Assembly: GCF_000524195.1 (NCBI RefSeq)
Contig: NW_020170487.1
Span: forward strand, 135,292-199,291
DNA from: Echinococcus granulosus
Taxonomy: Eukaryota > Platyhelminthes > Cestoda > Cyclophyllidea > Taeniidae
DNA length: 64,000 nucleotides
Direction of reading: 5' to 3'
In this document: piece by piece, positions 57,301-64,000 of the stretch
Layout: each line of letters starts with the position of its first letter
Numbering within the stretch: the stretch's first letter is position 1
Position numbers and translations under genes: made by a program
The notes under the pieces: generated by a model
What the model was told of the DNA's origin: nothing
Databases searched by the model: none
The model's input: the letters and a program-made list of their open reading frames with translations, nothing else

Positions 57301-60300
57301 ACAACATATGTTACATTCACAAATAAACTGAGAATTAAATAAGTGTTACTGTTGACTGGGGTTTTGGCTCAGGGAGCAAGGTGTTCTCCCAAAAGCCGGT
57401 TCGTGTTTTTCTTCAAGCACACCTCTGGTGAAAACTAACTTCATCGCTTGGCCATAAGGCGAGCACAGAGGCATGCAAGTAGTACTTTTAGGTGCCACTT
57501 TACACGTCCCAGCTTCAGCAATTAAAGCCCGTAGTCACATCGACATTCCAATGACTTTAAGATAAGGACCGCAGCACAAATATCAGGGGTAAATTTTACT
57601 GAACGATTCAAATAATTGGAACCGAACTTGCATATGGAAATGCAGAAGCGAGAGCAGCTCAAGTGTTCCAGAGGAATGAGAAAGAAATGCCAACGTTAGA
57701 ATTGTCGCAAATGAAATGTAGTTGTTTCATGTGGCCCAAATCCTTTGCTTTCCTAAGGGGCCCAATTTCCGCATCCGGCGCATTTTACGATTACGATTTC
57801 AGTACTTGTATGCCCCATGAATTAAATCTGTCATGTCATTGCCCTCTAAAATTGTCTTTGCTATCGGTGCAATATGCGAGTGTAAACAATCCTTTGTAAC
57901 TAACCACCAGCTTGCAGATTTGCCACCAGTAGTTATCACACGCAGGCGGGTTCAAAAGACCCGCGTTTTAAGTACTGAAAAAAGCTTTTTACTAGGACCT
58001 CCGAAAAAAAATTGACGGAGTCTAGTAATTACTAACCATGAAAAAATGCAGAAACACTACTGAAATAGCTCATTTCCAGACCGAGAAATATTCATTTCAA
58101 CAATTCTACAGTTACTAGGATAAAAATGCTCCCCTGAACAAGGGGCGAGAAAATGCCTTCCAGTGATTTTAACCTCTAATAAAATGTAACTCAGTTCTGG
58201 AATAGTTAAGTAAAATGCCCCAGAAAACCCAACCTTTCAGTTTCGAGATTCTATCACCGGTGTTTTCTAAACTACCACGTGTACTTTAGCAATTACAACC
58301 TTGGGTTAATGTGATTGCTTGCAAATTGTCCTTAGAATGACCCTCTATAAGTCGGAGAAGAAAAGAAATAAAAATCCTGAAAGAATCCACATACAATCAA
58401 AGTACACCGCTCAGGAGTACCAAATGACCACTTAAAGAGGCATCTCCTTAAAGCCAATGCAGCAATTTGAGCAAGTGAGTATACCAGAGAGGATTCCAAC
58501 TAATTGTGCTAGTCTATCTCGTTGCCAGTATAATCTCCTGTTTGAATGTTGCTACATCACAGACCTAAGTGACCAACTTAGAACCCGACGATCATGGTTT
58601 TGCACCATTAACAATCCTTCGGGTATACACCTTGGCACATTTGGATATGGTCTTCAAAGTTGGAAAAGTACCCTCGAACGTCGTAGTAATGCTTCTTTTC
58701 ATCGCCTTTGTATGGATAATATAATATTCTCTCTCGTATATTTACGACTACTTTAAACAAAAAGCCATATTTTTTTAAAGAAAATATAACAATTCCACAA
58801 GACATCCACATTTGACGATTACTACCTTCGAATTTGCGTAATGCTAAGGGGTGCGGACATCTCCTGATTTGATAAAATGGGGGATTTCAAAAGGCCTGAA
58901 ATCGTAGCTTAGTTAAACTGCTAAAGTACCAACTCCTCCAAGGAAGTCAAATTCAAAACCCTATTAAAGTGAACATGGTTGAAATTTTATTGTGTTTAAA
59001 CTTCCTTCCGTTGCGCTAGCGACCGCTGTTAAAGAAGGGACCCAACAGCAGTGTAGAGAGGCTAAGCTAAGCAATGGGAGTCTGTAAGGTTGAAAATAGA
59101 ACAGAGGGAGAAATAGTGACTGGTAATATTCTTTATGTCATTAATCGGCTATTCTTGACAGGAGTGCTGACATTCACTTGACAAATGATTGATCACTTCA
59201 AGTGAGTATTAATGAAGCCCAGTGAATAAAAGAGATATGAATTGGGAAATGTAAAAAACATGCTGTAAGGTCCCCCCTCTGCAATTCGAATATGCAAAAG
59301 TACCACATTCATGGTACTGTGCTAGAAGGAATTTTAATGAGGTACCTCACAACTGACCCAACACCAATGTACGAAGTCTTTTAGGTCAGGGTCTGAAAAA
59401 GGGGAAACAAATGTTGTAGCAGTGGAATGATGCAGAGATTTTACTTTGCCATGCATTCACTTGTCAAGAAAACAGCTGCAAAGGGCTGACTTCCCTCTAA
59501 GTCTATCTGACCAGTGATTCCTTATTTGCACGAGGTATCCGTCTCGCCTACATTATTTGCCGCCTATCACCCACCAGTGTTTCAAGACCGAATTCTAGAA
59601 GTCTCAGGCAGAAAAAGGGACCCCTTTTTTATACTAAACAACAGGCTGGAGTGACATTCAGCACGATATTTTATGGGGGAAAACTTACAATGCTTGCGTC
59701 TTTCGAGGCATAGAAGGTGTTTAAAACGACTCCGACAAGCCGAGCTGTTTGATGACGAAGAAGCGGCTTCGGACATGCAAGCATGTAATTACTGTAACAG
59801 CAAAAAACCTATTTTTGGCATCTAACGACCGGTAATAATTAATTACAAAACATTACAATGAAGATCCAAAGCATTTGAAAGGCCATGATGATCGACTAAT
59901 AAAATAACTTAAGTAGTTTGTATTGGAAGCAACTGATCTAAAGTAAACTTACAGCATAGGCCTCGTTGGTGAACGCACAAGGAAACCAAGTGACCAGGAG
60001 ATAGCTTGAGCATTAGCGGTCATAAGAGAGAGAAGCATCTCCATCCAGTGGGTGTCAAGTTTGGCGCCGGCCTCCTGTAGACTGGCCTGTTCGGAGGCCG
60101 AGGTGTGGTGAGGAAGAGCCTCCCTACCATTTCGCGGCGGAGGTGCACACAAACCCAGGAGGCGCTTGCAGAGGTCCGGTGAGATCGACACCTTCACTGA
60201 GGCATGCAGAGGGAGGTAGGTGGTAAAGAGGAAATTCGCCACCAGTTGGCAGCCCATTATTGCACGGCCCGGCTCCAGTTGCAGTGCTGTTGTGTCCACC

Positions 60301-63300
60301 TTCACAGAAAACGAGCCCTAAACACTACTTAATTCTACGATAACAAATTTTCCATCCAATCTCACGCAGCACAATAGTATTTACATTCTTTGTTGGTGAA
60401 AAAGCAATATTACTCGTAATTACTATTTGGCTAACCAAGAATAAATGTTAAAAAGCGATTAAGTCTCAGGGCAAATTAGCACGTTCTTGCCGGCAACACA
60501 GATATGTGACAGCCAGATGTTTAAATTTATATGCCACCAACGACGATTTGTAAGTGCGGTTAGACACTCACTAGCACACCCTGAGCGAGGTTATAAACGA
60601 AATTGGCATAGTCTGGTGAGAAGATACTCTGATCGCGCAGGAAAGCAAGATTACGGCGCCTAATGCGGAGGAGCATTTCGTCCGCAGGAGAGCTAGCGGC
60701 GGTGTCGTTTGATGTGGGTTGCTCTAATGCTGTTGCCGAATCGCCTGCTAAAGCTTCGCGTGCTGTCCCGTTCCCATTCCAGGAGCCTTGACGAAGGCCA
60801 ATTCCAACGCCGCTGCCGCCACTGGAGGCGTTTAGACCGGCAAGGCAGGTGGAAGAGGGGTGAGTATTGGCCAATGGCGAAACTCTCAAGAGGCTGGATG
60901 TGAGAGCCAGAGAGAGTCGATGTTGACGAGCGGCGGAGGCTGTGCTCGCTGAAGATCCAGTGAAGGGAGGACGAGAGAACTGAATGGACCGACGACTACC
61001 TCGTGAAACAAGACTGTGTGCTTCGTCCATTGAGGACCTGGGTTTGTGGAGGCGTCCTTCGTCAACTTAAAATAAATAATAAGAACTTGTGGATCGGTGA
61101 TGGATCACGATATTAATAGAATGCTTCTGAAAATCAGGCATGGAATTTGTACGCCTTGAAAAACAAATCGTGTAAATGCAACTATTTGACCAATTCTAAC
61201 TGATCACATACCACGAAATGTGATTCACAAAGCAAGAAATTCGAGCTCACTTTGAAAACGTTCTAGAGTTCTGATTGTAGCACAGTACGTTAGGAGTTAA
61301 TCCGACTCCAAATAAAAAATCACTTGCAATTACCTATAGCTAAAATGCATTTCAAAATCCAAAATGTACAATTTAAAATTTAGACCCACAGGGATGCTCT
61401 CCTTTGACCGTTGCGATTCAACAAATGACATATTATACCGTATAAAAGTCAAACATATGGGCCTCATAGCAAAATGCAGGGCCTTCTAGCGTATCGTAGG
61501 TTTAGGGATGACTAAAATGACATTTCACATAAACGCTATCGGACAGGTTCAGGAAATTCAGAAATAGTTAAAACAAGCACAGTATCACCAATGTGTATGT
61601 CAACACAAGGTGCATAAAACGGTTAGCTAGGGCTAACGCCCTACTAAGGCATTACTCGAAGTAAGCCAGTCCCATCAAAGGTGCGGTCAAATTACGACAA
61701 GCTTAGTGTAGTAGTGAAGAAACCCAGGGAAAGTAACTCCTCTTACCTTCTATTATTCTTAATTATGCGTTGGGCAGAGGGGGTGGACACAGAGAAATGA
61801 ACATGGACACGATTCAATCGAGTTTTCTCTTTCACAAAGCTATCGTGTGATGTAAACAAATTACTCATCCAAAGGTGGGGAGGAACTGCAAGTACAATTT
61901 CACCAGTAAAACTTCCACTGAAAGGCAGCATTTAAAAATTCACATCGTTCGTGGGTGCTCGGATTTTCAATAACGACACCTGGGAGGAAAAATCAGCATA
62001 TTGCTTCCGCCTGATTTCAAACACTACCCAATTTTGGAAGTATGACTATACCCAAAGAATTAACCAAAATCACTTAAAGAAATTACTAAGTTTAATGAGT
62101 TCAACAGCTGGAGGTGACGAATTGTAATACTTTGATTACTTGTTTAACTCTTTATTTTGGTTCCAAGGACAATTAAAGCGCCACCTTTGTACTACCGCTG
62201 GACAGCATGACCTCCGAGCTAACAGTAGTCCCTCAGCCCCTTTGTGCGTCGACAGTACATATTCCGCCCTAGTATTATTCCTTCTTTTGCCTTCAGGGAA
62301 GACTTTGCGCACTACAGTGGTGTAGGTGGAAAGCAAATTCACCCTAATTTTCATTGCCGACTGCTAAACTTTGACGTAACGAGAGAAGGATGTATGCTGC
62401 AGATGAGCAAACCTAAGAGGACTCCCAACAGTAAAGCTGAAAATAACATTTGTCCTCGATAAATACCCCATTTACGTGTTCTAAAGGAATGCTATCATCA
62501 CCTAAAGCCATACCAGCCATGGACCATCAATTAAAGTTCGTCATGGAGCTGTCTGCGGTACCTACATTAAGATGTCAATTAAGTGAACATGAGGTACATC
62601 CTCCACCTCGCCTTTAGCTGAACAGAATCCAGATTAAACAGGCGCGAGACCTTATCCCCGCGGAGCTATTTCAAACTCCGCCCTTCATTAAATGACCACT
62701 TTTGGATCAGTGTTCTTACGACCAGCGACAGACATATTAGATGGCCTGCGCATTCGGCCTTCTCCCAAAACAGTTCCCAAAAAAGGCAAAACTTAAGAAC
62801 CAGTGGAATCGTTAAGAGGGATCAGTGATGTTGCGGTCAAGTATCTTCTCAGTTAAGCGCAAATTCGATGACTGGCGCGGTTTGTTTGTGGGTGTTTTCT
62901 CACATGACCGACTATGCTGAGATGGTCGATGGGGAAGTTCACCAAGGAAAGCGCCGAGGACGACGCTCAAATGGGGCGAGGAACCATGTAATACTTTGAT
63001 TATTTATTTAACCCTTCCTTTTGCTTACGCAGGCACCTACGGCTCTGTTGGACGGTATGGCCCCCGGGCCATACCAGTAGCCCTTAGCAATATGTCTTTC
63101 TTCTTCTTCTTCTTCAAAGAAGTCCTGGGGTGCTGTAAAATGTTTGTTTTTATTATATCCCTTTCATTCTCAAGACTAGTTGACTGAGAGGGAATTCTAT
63201 GATATTCCTTTAAATCGTTAGTAATTCGGCGATAGGAATTGTTTAACTAAAATCATTGTAGCCCATTAGGGCTTAAAGCTTTGTGTTTACTGTTAGGATC

Positions 63301-63648
63301 TACTCAGCGGAGTAAACAAGATGATTTCTACACTATATTTAAGAGCCGCCCTAGGTGGGTATGTAACGGAGTTAAGGAGACATACACGTGGAAAACAAGT
63401 GCATCTTCTCGACACTGAGAGAGCTATGCCGGTTTCGTCGTATGTTCAGGGTACCGCCCGGTCGCAATTTGCCAGAGGACTCTGATGTGCGTCGTGAACG
63501 GGTGGTCTCAACGAGTTGGACACTAACACCCGTATTGGACGTCACACGTTGGTAGAAAAGGAGGTACGCACTGTAATTGCGCGTTCGCTTCTCCGGCGGT
63601 CGTCCTAAATCCCCAAAAAACATCTTAGGGAAAATCCATTGGTAGCAA
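48322..63648 (-). CDS. usp34: Large ubiquitin carboxyl-terminal hydrolase, USP34-like, central/C-terminal exons
   Basis: A giant deubiquitinase; vertebrate USP34 removes ubiquitin from axin and supports Wnt signalling. Exons read leftward: 63648(approx)-63386, 61065-60572, 60317-59953, 59791-59689, 56532-56206, 54450-54339, 53011-52572, 50652-50346, 48648-48322; about 910 residues, phases consistent. The first exon ends the USP catalytic core (KMFFGDLGR ... YSAYLLFYQRV, the block after the catalytic His). Next come RRRNLAFLRDQSIFSPDYAN with FVYNLAQGVL, then LVANFLFTTYL and HWMEMLLSLM, then MLACPKPLLRHQTARLVGVV, then VDYLLDLLPLEVPQYAQHCA. This order of helical blocks follows the USP34 region after the catalytic domain. 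Low-complexity insertions (Pro/Gln/His in the 53011 exon, Ser/Ala in the 61065 and 48648 exons) are present. USP9X and USP24 are relatives and cannot be fully excluded. The start lies off the right edge; the stop was not found. Confidence 0.78.
49145..49335 (+). repeat. Dispersed ~200 bp repeat, copy 4
   Basis: Plus orientation, inside an intron of the USP34-like gene and so antisense to it. Blocks: GTAATACTCATGATTGTTTT, GGGCCACTTAGGGGCTCC, and TCTTCTTTCGTCTTCAGGGA. The middle is the most diverged part. Confidence 0.7.
55134..55316 (+). repeat. Dispersed ~200 bp repeat, copy 5
   Basis: Plus orientation, in the USP34-like intron 54451-56205. Blocks: GGACGCTTAAGGCCCCCC, GGCATGGCCTCCAGACATAC, ATCCTGCCATAGTATCATG and CTTCGGCCTCAGGGAAGTCT. 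Ends GGGGCGCTACGAG, close to copy 1. Confidence 0.75.
59689..59791 (-). CDS. usp34: Short internal exon of the USP34-like gene
   Basis: A 103-nt exon between a CTGTTACAG acceptor and a GTAAGT donor, reading NYMLACPKPLLRHQTARLVG then VVLNTFYASKDASI. It starts in phase 2 and ends in phase 0, exactly bridging the exons at 60317-59953 and 56532-56206, which otherwise would not join in frame. Easily missed because the long open frame on this strand (59582-59776) is in another phase. Confidence 0.75.
62124..62318 (+). repeat. Dispersed ~200 bp repeat, copy 6
   Basis: Plus orientation, in the USP34-like intron 61066-63385. Begins GTAATACTTTGATTACTTGT and continues TTAACTCTTTATTTTGGTTC, GCATGACCTCCGAGC, CATATTCCGCCCTAGTATTA, TTGCCTTCAGGGAAGACTTT. 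With copy 7 it defines the 5' edge of the family best. Confidence 0.82.
62988..63137 (+). repeat. Dispersed ~200 bp repeat, copy 7 (internally shortened)
   Basis: Plus orientation, 670 bp from copy 6 and in the same intron. Begins GTAATACTTTGATTATTTAT then TTAACCCTTCCTTTTGCTTA and GGTATGGCCCCCGGGCC. It lacks part of the CATATTC block, and the pyrimidine core has expanded into (TTC)6 at 63098-63115 before AAAGAAGTCCTGGGGTGCTG. Confidence 0.8.
63098..63115. repeat. (TTC)6 microsatellite
   Basis: Six TTC units grown out of the pyrimidine-rich core of repeat copy 7; other copies have CTTCTTTCGTCCTC at this place. Confidence 0.9.
63386..63648 (-). CDS. usp34: Exon carrying the end of the USP catalytic domain
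   Basis: Encodes IFPKMFFGDLGRPPEKRTRN followed by YSAYLLFYQRV, the closing strand found at the end of USP peptidase domains, and then a basic Ser/Arg-rich tail. The donor used is GTATGT at 63385, which joins in phase with the acceptor at 61066 (…TTTTAAG). The 5' boundary is uncertain: acceptors at 63649 or 63624 are both possible. Catalytic Cys and His boxes are not in the window and must lie to the right. Confidence 0.72.
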
Positions 63649-64000
63649 CTGTACGAGCTCATGGCACCATGGCATTCCATTCGAGTTTATGACTTCTGTA
63701 TATTAACAATCCTTCACACTGGCATGTCTTGCTGTCTTCAAGGATAACTTAATAGATAAGTCGGGTGGAAAGGAATCATCATTCTGTTTTTGTTGCATGG
63801 TTGCCAAACCTGAACGGCATAGGGGAATGACACCGGCTACAGTCAAACTCTCAGTTCTGAGTTTTGCAGAATGGCTGTCAAGGAGGAGATATTAGGGTTA
63901 AATGAAGGAAGAATCACATAATACAAACACCTGAGCCTAGAAAATGAAATCCTAATATGAAGACATGATAAATTCTTCGTCATGTAGTAGGTGAGCAAAT

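Overview
The window is nuclear DNA of an animal, most likely a flatworm and plausibly a tapeworm. Genes are split by GT-AG introns of very different sizes (38, 71 and 72 nt beside several kb and one of 8.9 kb). The proteins are metazoan, with low-complexity insertions. The flatworm assignment is an inference from gene style, not a proof. Six protein genes can be supported. I joined exons by hand from splice sites and reading phase, and the phases agree at every join except where noted.

Left third (1-19.3 kb, minus strand): eight exons of a mind bomb (MIB1-type) E3 ubiquitin ligase. It reads leftward from a start codon at 19316 through MIB/HERC2, ZZ, second MIB and ankyrin repeats. The last exon found (3764-3915) lies beyond an 8.9 kb intron; the rest of the ankyrin repeats and the RING fingers are not seen and are presumably off the left edge. 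Middle cluster (19.3-28.6 kb): a four-exon mitochondrial glycine cleavage H protein gene (+) starts 295 bp from the mind bomb start. It ends 200 bp from the stop of a convergent small COX16-like gene (-). That gene in turn diverges from a complete twelve-exon NADP-type malic enzyme gene (+).

Right part: 28.6-38.7 kb has no gene I can support but holds three copies of a dispersed ~200 bp repeat, a decayed gag-like zinc-knuckle fragment and a 100-N assembly gap. At 38755-40623 (-) is a single-exon glycogen-targeting subunit of protein phosphatase 1 (RVxF motif plus CBM21 domain). From 48.3 kb to the right edge (-) run nine exons of a very large deubiquitinase of the USP34 type. They begin at the very end of the catalytic USP domain and continue into the helical C-terminal region; the rest of the catalytic domain is off the right edge. 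Four more copies of the dispersed repeat sit in its introns.

The genes do not form an operon. Two serve ubiquitin signalling (Notch-ligand endocytosis; a deubiquitinase linked to Wnt in vertebrates). Four serve energy metabolism (glycine cleavage, cytochrome oxidase assembly, malate decarboxylation, glycogen control). No prokaryotic system, CRISPR array, tRNA or rRNA was recognised.
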